DNA of 64,000 nt from an uncultured Treponema sp. (GTDB lineage Bacteria; Spirochaetota; Spirochaetia; Treponematales; Treponemataceae), in the NCBI GenBank assembly GCA_949300145.1, contig CASGDA010000003.1, positions 124,001-188,000 on the forward strand. Reading direction: 5' to 3'. Of this stretch, positions 17,453 through 25,376 are shown piece by piece; within the stretch, counting starts at the first letter, position 1; each line of letters opens with the position of its first letter. The position numbers were made by a program, and so were the translations under genes. The notes beneath the pieces are model-generated. The model saw only the letters and a list, made by a program, of their open reading frames with translations. It was not told where the DNA came from and made no database searches.

Positions 17453-19000
17453 TTATATGATGAAAATGGAAGCCGAACATGGCGGGATTTTAACAATGCC
17501 GTTTTCAATCGAACCCTCTCCTCCGGTGGAATATAATATTCCTTTTGAGATTAAATCCCCTGTCTTTTCCGTTTTGAATTCAACCCGGCTTGAGGAGGGA
17601 TTAATCACTACCAGGAGGTTTTCTTCGGGACATTTCCTTATGTACGCCAGTGGATACTTGTTTTTTTCCGCATAGACAAAATCAATTCCTGATTTGTTTT
17701 GGAGGGCAGGATGGACCCGTCTTAGGGAAATAAGCCTCTTCACTTCATTGAAAAGTGAATCCGGATTATTCTGTTGTGATGCTACAGTTGGACGGTCTTT
17801 GCTTTCGTCCTGCTGAATATACAGTTTGTCCGGAACCGCCGTACTGAATCCTGCATTTACCCCGTCATCCCACTGCATTGGGGTTCTCGCTCCTGTCCTT
17901 TCATATCCTCCTTCAACGGAGACAAGGTTTTCCAGATAGCGCATTCCTATTTCATCCCCATAGTAAATGAACGGAGCTCCGGGCATTGAAAGCAAAAAGA
18001 CGAAGGCTGTCTTCATGTCTTTCTCTGAAAGCCTGTGGGCCAGCCTTTTCATGTCGTGGTTCCCGGAAGGTATGCAGATTAAGCCTTCCTCCGCTTTCCT
18101 CCTGCTTTCCTTGTATTTTTCAACGAAAGCGTAAACATCTCCTTTCCCCTCCGAAGAGAAAAACGGGTTTTCACAGCGGAACAAGTCATTATAATGGGAC
18201 GGCCCGAAATGAAGGAGAAAATCCATATGGAATCCGGCTTCCAGTGATTTGTCCGGCTCACCCCATTCTGAAATAAGGACAGCTTCCGGAAATTCCCTGT
18301 CCAGAAAAGAACGTATTTTTTTCCACAGAGCGATTGTCCCCAGTCCGTCCGGGTCATTTTTTACGAGCGACCCCGCCATGTCCACACGGAATCCGTCACA
18401 GCCGGCTTTAAGCCAGAAACGCATGACATCCTTAACGGCTTCTATTGTGGCACAGGCCGCCGGGGAATCAACCGTATCCTGCCATGATTCGGTGACATTG
18501 TAAAAACCGTAATTCAGGGCCGGTTGTGAGGAGAAAAAATTCAGTATGCAGGAACCGTTTCTGGCGGAAATTCCACGTAGCGTGTTCAATCCGTCAACGG
18601 GTTTCCATATGTCATCCGTCCAGATGTACCGGGAAGAATACTTGTTTTTTTCCGGTTTCATTGATTCCTTGAACCAATGGTGTTCGACGGAGGTGTGTCC
18701 GGGAACAAGATCCAGAAGAACATGGATTCCGCGGGCATGGGCTTCGGTGAAAAGATTTTTCAGGTCTTCGTTTGAACCATAACGGGGCGCAACGGTATAG
18801 TAATCGGCTACGTCATATCCCGCGTCATTGAAAGGGGACAGAAAACAGGGATTCAGCCATATGGCGTCACATCCGAGATTCTTTATATAGTCCAGCCGGG
18901 AAATTATTCCGGGAATATCTCCTGTTCCGTCTCCATTTGAATCCTGAAAGGACTGCGGATATATTTCGTAAAAGACAGCTTTATCCAACCAGTGTTGCAT
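17453..19000 (-). CDS. GH13 alpha-glucosidase / alpha-amylase-family hydrolase
   Basis: It hydrolyses alpha-glucosidic bonds of malto- or isomalto-oligosaccharides. Start ATG 19000 is supported by AGAGG 5 bases upstream and by MQHWLDKAVFYEIYPQSFQD, the usual beginning; a longer frame to 19135 has no site. The four GH13 regions are present in the 515 residues: DLVPGHTS (97-104), GFRVDMAGS with nucleophile Asp207, ISEWGEP with acid/base Glu245, and GNHDMKRL with His315-Asp316. APFIYYGDEIGM and MQWDDGVNAGFS follow. There is no signal peptide, so it should act in the cytoplasm on imported oligosaccharides. It resembles oligo-1,6-glucosidases in layout; exact specificity is open. Confidence 0.92.
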   Translation of the reverse strand: MQHWLDKAVFYEIYPQSFQDSNGDGTGDIPGIISRLDYIKNLGCDAIWLNPCFLSPFNDAGYDVADYYTVAPRYGSNEDLKNLFTEAHARGIHVLLDLVPGHTSVEHHWFKESMKPEKNKYSSRYIWTDDIWKPVDGLNTLRGISARNGSCILNFFSSQPALNYGFYNVTESWQDTVDSPAACATIEAVKDVMRFWLKAGCDGFRVDMAGSLVKNDPDGLGTIALWKKIRSFLDREFPEAVLISEWGEPDKSLEAGFHMDFLLHFGPSHYNDLFRCENPFFSSEGKGDVYAFVEKYKESRRKAEEGLICIPSGNHDMKRLAHRLSEKDMKTAFVFLLSMPGAPFIYYGDEIGMRYLENLVSVEGGYERTGARTPMQWDDGVNAGFSTAVPDKLYIQQDESKDRPTVASQQNNPDSLFNEVKRLISLRRVHPALQNKSGIDFVYAEKNKYPLAYIRKCPEENLLVVINPSSSRVEFKTEKTGDLISKGILYSTGGEGSIENGIVKIPPCSASIFII

Positions 19001-19082
19001 GATAACCTCTGAATCAAAAATTATAAGCCAAGGATATACTTCCTCTATGAATCTTTCAAGTTCTTTGTTATTCTTTTTAATT

Positions 19083-19499
19083 ATGACGGATCTTGATAAA
19101 TTTTTTTCCGACACTTCCGGAATACTTCGTTCCATCTATAAGAATGACGCCTCTTCATTGAATGAAGCCCGTTCCAGACTGCTTAACCTTTTCACAAGGG
19201 ATTTTTCACGTCTGCCGGGGATACCGGCTGGGTTGGAGGAGGAGCTCCTCAATTACTGGGACGAAAAATACGGCGCTGTTCTGCTTTCCGGGCAGTCGTC
19301 GGCGGAGCAGAAGGAAGAGGCTGTCCGCTGGCTGGGGAATGTTCTGGCTCTTTTCTCCGGGTGCTTTGAGGAAGATATGGATTTTTCCGGTGAAGACTGG
19401 AATGAATTAAAAGAAGCGGTTTCCGCTGAATCCGTTTCCATGGATATTCAGCTTCTCTCAGAGATTATGTCTGTTTTTGTGAGCCGCGGCGTCTTGTGA
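19083..19499 (+). CDS. Small acidic helical protein of unknown function
   Basis: I do not recognise this 138-residue protein. It is acidic and predicted helical, beginning MTDLDKFFSDTSGILRSIY and ending LLSEIMSVFVSRGVL. There are no membrane segments in the chosen form and no motif. The gene diverges from the GH13 gene with 82 bases between. No Shine-Dalgarno precedes ATG 19083. An extended -10-like TGTTATTCT ends 8 bases before it, so a nearly leaderless start is possible. ATG 19047 would add a hydrophobic 12-residue head and is less likely. Confidence 0.55.
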   Translation: MTDLDKFFSDTSGILRSIYKNDASSLNEARSRLLNLFTRDFSRLPGIPAGLEEELLNYWDEKYGAVLLSGQSSAEQKEEAVRWLGNVLALFSGCFEEDMDFSGEDWNELKEAVSAESVSMDIQLLSEIMSVFVSRGVL

Positions 19500-19524
19500 A
19501 ATTCGGGTAAAACATATAAAAACC

Positions 19525-19553
19525 TTGAAATTGAGTTTCCATCGTCCTATACT
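19525..19553 (+). promoter_or_regulatory. Strong sigma70-type promoter
   Basis: TTGAAA (19525-19530), a 17-base spacer and TATACT (19548-19553) precede the secreted protein at 19599. The implied 5' UTR is about 40 bases, with AGGAG at 19591-19595. Confidence 0.65.
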
Positions 19554-19598
19554 TAAAGCAAGGGCTTGTATTTTGTGTCAGGATGATAAAAGGAGAAT

Positions 19599-20096
19599 AT
19601 GATGAGGAACATAACGGCAGGGATTCCTCTTTTTATTATTTTAACTTTGGTTTTTCACGGTTCGGTTTACGGTCAGACAGCAGTAGATTCAGATGCGGAC
19701 ATGGAATTTGAATGTGTGGGGATAACTGATGACGATATTAATAATTTCTGCGCCAATCATGAGAGTATAATCGGAGAGCTGGAAAAATACGGCATCTCCC
19801 TGAAGGATTCCGGCGATAGTATTTCCGATACCGAGATAAAAAATAATGTGGAGGATATACTTGCCTCTTACGGGATTTCCGGTCCTTCGAGGATTAAAAA
19901 AGTTGAAATGATTTCCGTAGGTTACGGTTATGAAGTTCTCTGCCGGACATATGAAAAAGATCCCCGGACAGGGAAAACCTTAATGGAGATGGGGATGCTT
20001 CAGGACAGCATATTCCAGGTGAAAATCCACAAAGACGATTTGGAAGCGATAAAGAGAAACATGGATGCGCTGGATCAGATTTTCGGCGGAATCTGA
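19599..20096 (+). CDS. Secreted protein of unknown function
   Basis: This 165-residue protein has a signal peptide (hydrophobic IPLFIILTLVFHGSVYG) with probable cleavage after VYG. The mature part is acidic, helical at both ends (DDDINNFCANHESIIGELEKYG; KDDLEAIKRNMDALDQIFGGI) with a beta-rich middle. I find no family motif. Two adjacent ATGs (19599 and 19602) compete; AGGAG lies 3 and 6 bases upstream respectively, so 19602 may be used. It has its own strong promoter, is followed by a hairpin, and looks monocistronic. Confidence 0.65.
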   Translation: MMRNITAGIPLFIILTLVFHGSVYGQTAVDSDADMEFECVGITDDDINNFCANHESIIGELEKYGISLKDSGDSISDTEIKNNVEDILASYGISGPSRIKKVEMISVGYGYEVLCRTYEKDPRTGKTLMEMGMLQDSIFQVKIHKDDLEAIKRNMDALDQIFGGI

Positions 20097-20108
20097 AGCT
20101 GAAGCATA

Positions 20109-20129
20109 CCGGAGTGTAGTGTGCTCCGG
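20109..20129. terminator. Hairpin between convergent genes, possible terminator
   Basis: CCGGAG (20109-20114) and CTCCGG (20124-20129) form a 6-base stem with a 9-base loop between the secreted-protein gene and the convergent flavin reductase. There is no direct U-run, so termination is uncertain. Confidence 0.35.
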
Positions 20130-20146
20130 CGGCGTACTGTCTTTTG

Positions 20147-20704
20147 CTACATTAGTTTTTTGCCGTCACTGAATGCGTTTCCAGCTTTTTCACCGAGAGC
20201 CACATAGTGGTGGTTTACGGAATCAAAGCACAGTGGTTTGAATTTTCCAAGGTCGATTTTATCATTTGTAAGTATTGATTCATCCGCCAGGGTGTTCACA
20301 ACCTCTCCGATGACCCTCTCGGTTTTTTCATCGTAACTTACCAGTGAACATTCCAGGGTAAGGGGAAACTCTTCTATGACAGGCGCATCCACATGCTGGC
20401 TGTTTGTATATGTAAGACCCGCTTTTTTTACTTTGTCAGCCGTGTCATTGCCTGATGTAACGCCGAAAAAATCAGCCTGAACCATACGGGGAAGGTCCGC
20501 TATACTTACGGTGAAAGCTTTCCTTTTCAAAATGTTTTTTACGGTTTTATGGTTTTTATCAAGTATCATTGAAATTTTTGTGTAATCACAAACCCCGCCC
20601 CATGCGGCATTCATGGCGTTGGCGGTTCCGTCTTCATTATATGTAACGATAATCAATACAGGCTGCGGATATATGCAGGGTTTTTGTCCTAAGCTTTTTT
20701 TCAT
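20147..20704 (-). CDS. Flavin reductase-like FMN-binding protein
   Basis: The 185-residue protein belongs to the flavin_reductase-like split-barrel family. It opens with PQPVLIIVTYNEDGTANAMNAAWGG, the usual start of the FMN-binding barrel, and contains AFTVSIAD and DFFGVTSGND. In anaerobes such proteins are often NAD(P)H:flavin oxidoreductases of unknown partner. A clean promoter (TTTACA, 18 bases, TATAAT) and AAGGAG stand before ATG 20704. It is monocistronic, separated from trpB2 upstream by a strong terminator. Confidence 0.85.
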   Translation of the reverse strand: MKKSLGQKPCIYPQPVLIIVTYNEDGTANAMNAAWGGVCDYTKISMILDKNHKTVKNILKRKAFTVSIADLPRMVQADFFGVTSGNDTADKVKKAGLTYTNSQHVDAPVIEEFPLTLECSLVSYDEKTERVIGEVVNTLADESILTNDKIDLGKFKPLCFDSVNHHYVALGEKAGNAFSDGKKLM

Positions 20705-20723
20705 TCCTGGTCTCCTTGCTTAT

Positions 20724-20753
20724 ATTATAACTCTAAAATGAAAATGGTGTAAA
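20724..20753 (-). promoter_or_regulatory. Promoter of the flavin reductase gene
   Basis: On the minus strand TTTACA (20748-20753), an 18-base spacer and TATAAT (20724-20729) are followed by an AAGGAG ribosome site, with a 5' UTR of about 13 bases. Confidence 0.7.
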
Positions 20754-20783
20754 TGCGGATGTCCTGTATTTTATACTGAATAA

Positions 20784-20825
20784 AAAGCCTGCGGCAGTTT
20801 CCTTTACTGGAATTCCGCAGGCTTT
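20784..20825 (-). terminator. Rho-independent terminator of trpB2
   Basis: Perfect 11-base arms AAAGCCTGCGG (20784-20794) and CCGCAGGCTTT (20815-20825) are followed on the minus strand by TTTTTATT. The right arm and its flank closely resemble the terminator at 30342-30378. Confidence 0.85.
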
Positions 20826-20868
20826 AATGTTCCGGTCAGGTTATCGGAAGTCTCTGTCGTTCCCCCGC

Positions 20869-22254
20869 TTAGAATTCGTTTCCGGGGAAACGCGGAATTC
20901 CGTCAAACCCTTTTTTCAAGTCTTCGTCGCTGGGAATGTAGTCCGCCATTTTACCGTCGTTGAAGGACTGGTATGCAATCATGTCGAAATAACCTGTTCC
21001 TGTAAGCCCGAACAGAATTGTTTTTTCTTCCCCTGTTTCCCTGCATTTGACGGCTTCATCAATCGCGACTTTAATCGCGTGGCTTGATTCCGGTGCTGGA
21101 AGAATTCCTTCCGTGCGCGCAAAATCTTCCGCGGCCTTGAATACCGCTGTCTGCTCTGATGTCACCGCTTCCATATACCCGTCATGGTAAAGCTGCGAGA
21201 GTATGGAGCTCATCCCGTGATAGCGTAATCCTCCGGCATGGTTCGCAGATGGAATGAACGAGGAACCAAGTGTGTACATTTTTGCCAGCGGACAGACTTT
21301 TCCGGTATCGCAGAAGTCATAGGCGAAGACTCCGCGTGTAAGGCTGGGGCAGGAAGCCGGTTCAACCGCTATTATCCTGTAATCCTGTTCGCCCCTGAGT
21401 TTTTCACCCATGAACGGCGATATCAAGCCTCCCAGGTTCGAGCCTCCTCCGGCGCATCCTATGATTATGTCGGGTTTGATTCCGTATTTATCCAAGGCTG
21501 TTTTACATTCCATTCCGATTATAGATTGATGGAGAAGAACCTGGGACAATACGCTTCCAAGCACATACCTGTATCCCTGCCGGGTGACGGCGGCTTCAAC
21601 CGCTTCGGAGATGGCGCAGCCGAGGCTTCCCGTTGTTCCGGGGAATTCCGCCAGCATTTTCCGGCCGACTTCAGTTTTATCGGATGGCGAAGGCGTTACG
21701 TCGGCGCCGTAGGTTCTCATGACTTCGCGTCTGAAAGGTTTCTGCTCGTAGGAGCATTTTACCATAAAAACCTTGCAGTCCAGTCCCAGATAAGCGCAGG
21801 CCATGGACAGGGCCGTGCCCCACTGTCCCGCTCCTGTTTCCGTTGTGACTCCCTTCAGCCCCTGTTCCTTTGCATAATAGGCCTGGGCGATGGCGGAGTT
21901 AAGTTTGTGGCTGCCGCTTGTGTTGTTGCCTTCAAATTTATAATAGATTTTAGCCGGGGTGTTCAGTTTCTTTTCAAGGCAGTATGCCCGCACGAGCGGT
22001 GACGGCCTGTACATCTTGTAAAAATCCCGGATTTCTTTCGGAATGGGAATTTGCCTGTTTGTGTCGTCGAGTTCCTGTTTTACAAGTTCCGAGCAGAAAA
22101 CGCCTTCAAGCTCTTCCGCTGTCATGGGTTTATGGGTTCCGGGATTCAAAAGCGGCGCCGGTTTATTTTTCATGTCTGCACGGACGTTATACCAGTATTC
22201 AGGCATTTCATTTTCATTCAAATAGATTTTGTAAGGGATTTCTTTGGTATTCAT
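20869..22254 (-). CDS. trpB: Tryptophan synthase beta-like protein, TrpB2 type
   Basis: This PLP enzyme makes tryptophan from indole and serine. The 461-residue length and the opening MNTKEIPYKIYLNENEMPEYWYNVRADM are of the TrpB2 type, not of the about 400-residue TrpB1. GSHKLNSA holds the PLP Lys117, ETGAGQWG the catalytic loop (canonical Glu of ETGAGQ), and CAGGGSNLGG the phosphate cradle. ATG 22254 is used: AGGAGG (22259-22264) is 4 bases before. No trpA or other trp gene is near, consistent with TrpB2 acting alone to salvage indole or to serve as a serine deaminase. The promoter is wrapped by a 25-base palindrome, so it is probably under a dedicated repressor. Confidence 0.92.
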   Translation of the reverse strand: MNTKEIPYKIYLNENEMPEYWYNVRADMKNKPAPLLNPGTHKPMTAEELEGVFCSELVKQELDDTNRQIPIPKEIRDFYKMYRPSPLVRAYCLEKKLNTPAKIYYKFEGNNTSGSHKLNSAIAQAYYAKEQGLKGVTTETGAGQWGTALSMACAYLGLDCKVFMVKCSYEQKPFRREVMRTYGADVTPSPSDKTEVGRKMLAEFPGTTGSLGCAISEAVEAAVTRQGYRYVLGSVLSQVLLHQSIIGMECKTALDKYGIKPDIIIGCAGGGSNLGGLISPFMGEKLRGEQDYRIIAVEPASCPSLTRGVFAYDFCDTGKVCPLAKMYTLGSSFIPSANHAGGLRYHGMSSILSQLYHDGYMEAVTSEQTAVFKAAEDFARTEGILPAPESSHAIKVAIDEAVKCRETGEEKTILFGLTGTGYFDMIAYQSFNDGKMADYIPSDEDLKKGFDGIPRFPGNEF

Positions 22255-22274
22255 ACTTCCTCCTGTTTTTATGT

Positions 22275-22311
22275 ATAGAAACATTATATATGTTTCTATG
22301 AAAAGAATCAA
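22275..22311 (-). promoter_or_regulatory. trpB2 promoter with 25-base palindromic operator over the -10
   Basis: On the minus strand TTGATT (22306-22311), a 17-base spacer and TATAAT (22283-22288) form a good promoter. A perfect palindrome, ATAGAAACAT (22275-22284), TATAT, ATGTTTCTAT (22290-22299), covers the -10 and reaches the expected transcription start. This is operator geometry for a dimeric repressor. Confidence 0.75.
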
Positions 22312-22351
22312 GAGGCAATCGCATCTTTTTTTTGTTTTTAATGCATGGTGT

Positions 22352-22380
22352 TTGCTTGTCTGTTTTGCTTCCCGTATGCT
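22352..22380 (+). promoter_or_regulatory. Promoter of the rhodanese gene
   Basis: TTGCTT (22352-22357), a 17-base spacer and TATGCT (22375-22380) precede the rhodanese gene. The implied 5' UTR is about 66 bases. Confidence 0.45.
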
Positions 22381-22452
22381 AAACTTGGGGAAATTGAAGT
22401 TTCAGGATTTATTGAGCGTTTCTTGAACCGGGATGCCCGGAAGGAGGTTCGT

Positions 22453-22857
22453 ATGGGAAAAACTGTTCTTCCCTTTATGGCGTGCGCCCTTTTGATGTGC
22501 CAGGGATGTTTTGCGCAAAAAGCGCAGGACGGCTTTAAAAGCATAACTATGGAAGAAGCCGGGAAGTTTATGCGGGAGGAAAAGGATTTCATTCTTATTG
22601 ATGTGCGTACAAAAGCCGAGTATGACGGCGGCCACATCCCCGGGGCCGTTCTCCTTCCCAATGAGGAAATCCAGGCCGGAGGGAATCCCGGCGCCGCGGT
22701 GACATCCCTTTTGCCGGATAAGGACAGAACAATTCTGGTATATTGCCGCAGCGGAAACAGGAGCAAACAGGCTTCCGCTAAACTGGCGGAGGCGGGGTAC
22801 AGCCGCATTATAGAAATCGGAGGCATAAACAGCTGGACGGGCCCTGTCGAGAAGTAG
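22453..22857 (+). CDS. Exported single-domain rhodanese
   Basis: The 134-residue protein is a sulfurtransferase of the rhodanese type with an export signal. ATG 22453 is chosen because AAGGAGG (22441-22447) lies 5 bases upstream; the open frame before it has no support. The signal MGKTVLPFMACALLMCQGCFAQ could be cut after CFA, or Cys19 could be lipidated, but the residues before Cys19 fit a lipobox poorly. The domain has LIDVRTKAEYDGGHIPGA and the active-site loop YCRSGNRS with Cys98. It probably handles periplasmic thiosulfate or persulfide. An alpha/beta hydrolase follows after 19 bases on the same strand. Confidence 0.88.
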   Translation: MGKTVLPFMACALLMCQGCFAQKAQDGFKSITMEEAGKFMREEKDFILIDVRTKAEYDGGHIPGAVLLPNEEIQAGGNPGAAVTSLLPDKDRTILVYCRSGNRSKQASAKLAEAGYSRIIEIGGINSWTGPVEK

Positions 22858-22876
22858 GACTCCAGGGATTTTATTT

Positions 22877-23743
22877 ATGAGGAAAAAAATTACTGTAAAG
22901 GTAACTGAACCGCAATATATAACAGTTACAGGAATTGCTTTCTTCCAGGTTGACGCCTGGTTCGGGCATACACGGAAAGATCTCAAAATGGATATTATTT
23001 ATCCCGAAAGGAAGTCTTTGCCGGGAACCGGAAACAAAACCGCTTATCCATGCATATTATGGATTTGTGGCGGCGCATGGCTTTCCATGGACAGATCCGC
23101 CCATCTTGTATACCTTGCGTCTCTTGCCAGGAAAGGATTTGTTGTTGCAAGTGCTGAATACAGAACCAGTAATGAGGTGAAATATCCGGTTCCTATTCAG
23201 GATATAAAATCGGCGGTGCGGTATCTCCGTGCTCATGCAGAATGTTATAACATTGATGAACAAAAGATAGGTGTGATGGGCGAATCTGCCGGTGGTTATC
23301 TTGCCGCGATGACCGCCCTTTGTGATTCCCCGGAATTTGACGCCGGAGATTTCAGCGGATATTCCGGGGCCGTCCAGGCCGCCTGCTGCTGGTATCCTCC
23401 GGCGGATTTTTCGTTGATGAAAGCATATTCCGCTGAAGAAAATGCGGTTTCCCCTGAATCTCTGTTTTTAGGAAAAAACGCCGCGGCCGGTGTGGAGGAG
23501 ACCCCTGCGGTTTGTCCCGTGAATTTTGTCACAGCGGATGCCCCTCCTTTTTTGATTCTCCACGGGGACAGGGATTCCGTTGTTCCGTTTCCCTGCGGGG
23601 AAGCTTTATATGACAGATTGAAAAAGGCGGGTGCGGATGTCTCCCTTTTGGAAATTGAGGATGCGGATCATGCGGACATACGTTTTTTTCAGGAGGAAGT
23701 GTGGGATATCATCGCCTGTTTTTTCAAAGAGAAGCTCTGCTGA
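22877..23743 (+). CDS. Alpha/beta hydrolase (BD-FAE/esterase-lipase-like)
   Basis: The 288-residue protein has the oxyanion-hole motif CGGAWLS (HGGxW-like with Cys in place of His), the nucleophile elbow GESAGG with Ser137, the acid in LHGDRDSVVP, and the His in DADHAD. This is the arrangement of esterases of the carboxylesterase/BD-FAE group. No signal peptide is evident; residues 1-30 form an unusual beta-like lead. The substrate is unknown; gut anaerobes use such enzymes to deacylate plant polysaccharides. The ribosome site (AGGGA) is weak. The 81 bases after it carry two copies of GGTGTAAAA before the convergent methyltransferase. Confidence 0.85.
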   Translation: MRKKITVKVTEPQYITVTGIAFFQVDAWFGHTRKDLKMDIIYPERKSLPGTGNKTAYPCILWICGGAWLSMDRSAHLVYLASLARKGFVVASAEYRTSNEVKYPVPIQDIKSAVRYLRAHAECYNIDEQKIGVMGESAGGYLAAMTALCDSPEFDAGDFSGYSGAVQAACCWYPPADFSLMKAYSAEENAVSPESLFLGKNAAAGVEETPAVCPVNFVTADAPPFLILHGDRDSVVPFPCGEALYDRLKKAGADVSLLEIEDADHADIRFFQEEVWDIIACFFKEKLC

Positions 23744-23824
23744 TATTCCGCCAGTTCTTTTGATTTTATAATTATGGTGTAAAACGGTGTAAAAAAATCC
23801 GGGCGGCGGCGGTTGTGCCGGGGC

Positions 23825-24766
23825 TCATTTGAATCTGCTGTTCCGTTCCCAGAATATGCCGCCGGTATACCCTTGGATGGTTTTGTCCGTTTCCGCCGCC
23901 TCAAGCCTTTTCTGCGCCCACAGGCAGTACTCCTCGTTTATTTCAACACCGCAGAAATTCCGTCCGAGTTTTTTTGCTGTAACCGCTGTGCTCCCCGAAC
24001 CTGAAAAGGGGTCGAAAACCATTCCTCCTTCCTTGCTGCTGGCAAGAATCAGTTTCGCAAGCAGTTTTTCGCTTTTCTGTGTGGGATGGTCTGTATTTTC
24101 ACTCATGGACCAGTAGGGAACGGAAATATCATCCCAGAAATTCCCCGGATGGGTCATCCTGAATCTGCCTTCTTCCGTTTCTTCCCAGTCCTTCGGTTTA
24201 CCGTCCTGCCGGTATGGCGCAAGAACTTTCCTCCGTTGTTTCACCGAATCGACGTTGAAATAATAGTCAGCGGAAACGGTGGCGAACCAGATGTCCTCGC
24301 AGGAATTTTTCCAGTTGCGTTTTGAGCCCCTCCCTTTTTCCCGCTGCCATGTTATGCGGTTCTGCACTATGCAGAATTCTTTCAGCAGAGTGTAAACGCA
24401 GCATGAATTTTTCCAGTCACAGCAGATATAAATTGAGGCGGAGGGTTTGAGGGTCCTCAACAGCGGAGGGAACCATCCCCTCAGATATTCCAGATATTCT
24501 TCATCGCTTTGTTTTGAGAATTTGAAATCACCGAAATATTTATTCAAATTGTACGGCGGATCAATTATGAGAAGGTCAACGAACGCTTCCGGAAGTTTGC
24601 CGGAAATCCCGGCTAAATCGGCGCAGATTATTTTATTTTGAATACAGCAGTGTTCCGAGTCCAAATCTTCTGCATACAACAGTTTCTTTTTGTATTCAGT
24701 CCGTTCGTTTTCTGTCAGCCTTAATGTCCTGTTTCTGGCCGCCCGGATTTTTCCTGTATTCTCCAT
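23825..24766 (-). CDS. Orphan site-specific DNA N6-adenine methyltransferase (beta class)
   Basis: The 313-residue enzyme shows motif IV IIDPPYN (Asp69-Pro-Pro-Tyr) ahead of motif I MVFDPFSGSGSTAVTAKKLG, the beta-class order. DPPY points to N6-adenine methylation. The middle holds HPTQKSEKLLAKLI (motif X region) and a target-recognition part around GSKRNWKNSCEDIWFATV. No restriction endonuclease is adjacent: the neighbours are a hydrolase and a DUF6125-like gene. It is therefore an orphan enzyme, possibly regulatory or anti-restriction. No Shine-Dalgarno precedes ATG 24766; TAAGAT ends 8 bases before it, so a near-leaderless message is possible. The recognition sequence cannot be read. Confidence 0.88.
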   Translation of the reverse strand: MENTGKIRAARNRTLRLTENERTEYKKKLLYAEDLDSEHCCIQNKIICADLAGISGKLPEAFVDLLIIDPPYNLNKYFGDFKFSKQSDEEYLEYLRGWFPPLLRTLKPSASIYICCDWKNSCCVYTLLKEFCIVQNRITWQREKGRGSKRNWKNSCEDIWFATVSADYYFNVDSVKQRRKVLAPYRQDGKPKDWEETEEGRFRMTHPGNFWDDISVPYWSMSENTDHPTQKSEKLLAKLILASSKEGGMVFDPFSGSGSTAVTAKKLGRNFCGVEINEEYCLWAQKRLEAAETDKTIQGYTGGIFWERNSRFK

Positions 24767-24799
24767 GGCATGATATCTTAGCGCTGCGGGTGGAAAAAG

Positions 24800-24828
24800 T
24801 ATACAGGAATCCTTGATTTTGTTAAAAT
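24800..24828 (+). promoter_or_regulatory. Promoter placed for a leaderless transcript of the DUF6125-like gene
   Basis: TATACA (24800-24805), 17 bases and TAAAAT (24823-24828) end 6 bases before ATG 24835. The gap AATCAT holds no Shine-Dalgarno. Confidence 0.4.
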
Positions 24829-24834
24829 AATCAT

Positions 24835-25359
24835 ATGGAGAAGTATGTTAATAAAAAGCTGCTGGAGCTTTCAAAAGAAGAACTTGTCGAATTGATTTCC
24901 GTTTATTCAAAAGACTCGCTGGCATTGGACGGTGTTTGGTTCCAGTCTGTTGAAAGAAAGCTGGGAATGGATGAAGCCATGTTTCATGACGCTGAAGCCT
25001 GGAAGCGTTTCACGGTGACGGAGGCCCGCCGTATAAAATCTTTCCTCGGTTTGCAGGAAAATTCCGGTCTGGATGGTTTGGAGGCCGCGCTGAAGTTACG
25101 GTTCACCGCTAATATAAACAGGTATGAAATTATCCGCCGGGATAACAGGCTTGTTTTCAGGAACCTTGAGTGCGCCGTGCAAAAGGCAAGGCAGAAAAAA
25201 GGTATGGAGCTGCATCCCTGCAAGCCTGTCGGCCTGATAGAATATTCCGGTTTTGCCGCGGAAATAGACAGCCGGATTGTATGCCGGTGTCTGAGCTGTT
25301 ATCCGGATTCAACGGAAGACGGAAACGGATGCGCCTGGGAGTTTTCCCTGGACAGTTAA
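24835..25359 (+). CDS. DUF6125-like cytosolic protein with Cys cluster
   Basis: The 174-residue soluble protein matches what I recall of DUF6125: LSKEELVELISVYSKDSLALDGVWFQSVERKLGMDEAM, then AWKRFTVTEARRIKSFLGL, and a C-terminal part HPCKPVGLIEYSGFAAEIDSRIVCRCLSCYPD ending in CAWEF. The cysteines in VCRCLSCYP, with HPC and CAWEF, suggest a metal or Fe-S site. The family is common in anaerobes and appears related to L-2-amino-thiazoline-4-carboxylate hydrolase-like proteins, but function is unknown. It diverges from the methyltransferase with 68 bases between and has no Shine-Dalgarno. Confidence 0.7.
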   Translation: MEKYVNKKLLELSKEELVELISVYSKDSLALDGVWFQSVERKLGMDEAMFHDAEAWKRFTVTEARRIKSFLGLQENSGLDGLEAALKLRFTANINRYEIIRRDNRLVFRNLECAVQKARQKKGMELHPCKPVGLIEYSGFAAEIDSRIVCRCLSCYPDSTEDGNGCAWEFSLDS

Positions 25360-25376
25360 TGCGCAGGTGAATGGAT

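Noticed and set aside
19001-19135. Upstream extension of the GH13 frame
   Set aside because: The GH13 family N-terminus and an AGAGG ribosome site fix ATG 19000; the extension runs antisense into the neighbouring gene.
23779-23800. Two copies of GGTGTAAAA with A-run, considered as a promoter or repeat element
   Set aside because: A similar GGTGTAAA occurs at 20746 inside a promoter, but two close copies in A/T-rich sequence are not enough; possibly part of the methyltransferase terminator region (T-run on the minus strand).
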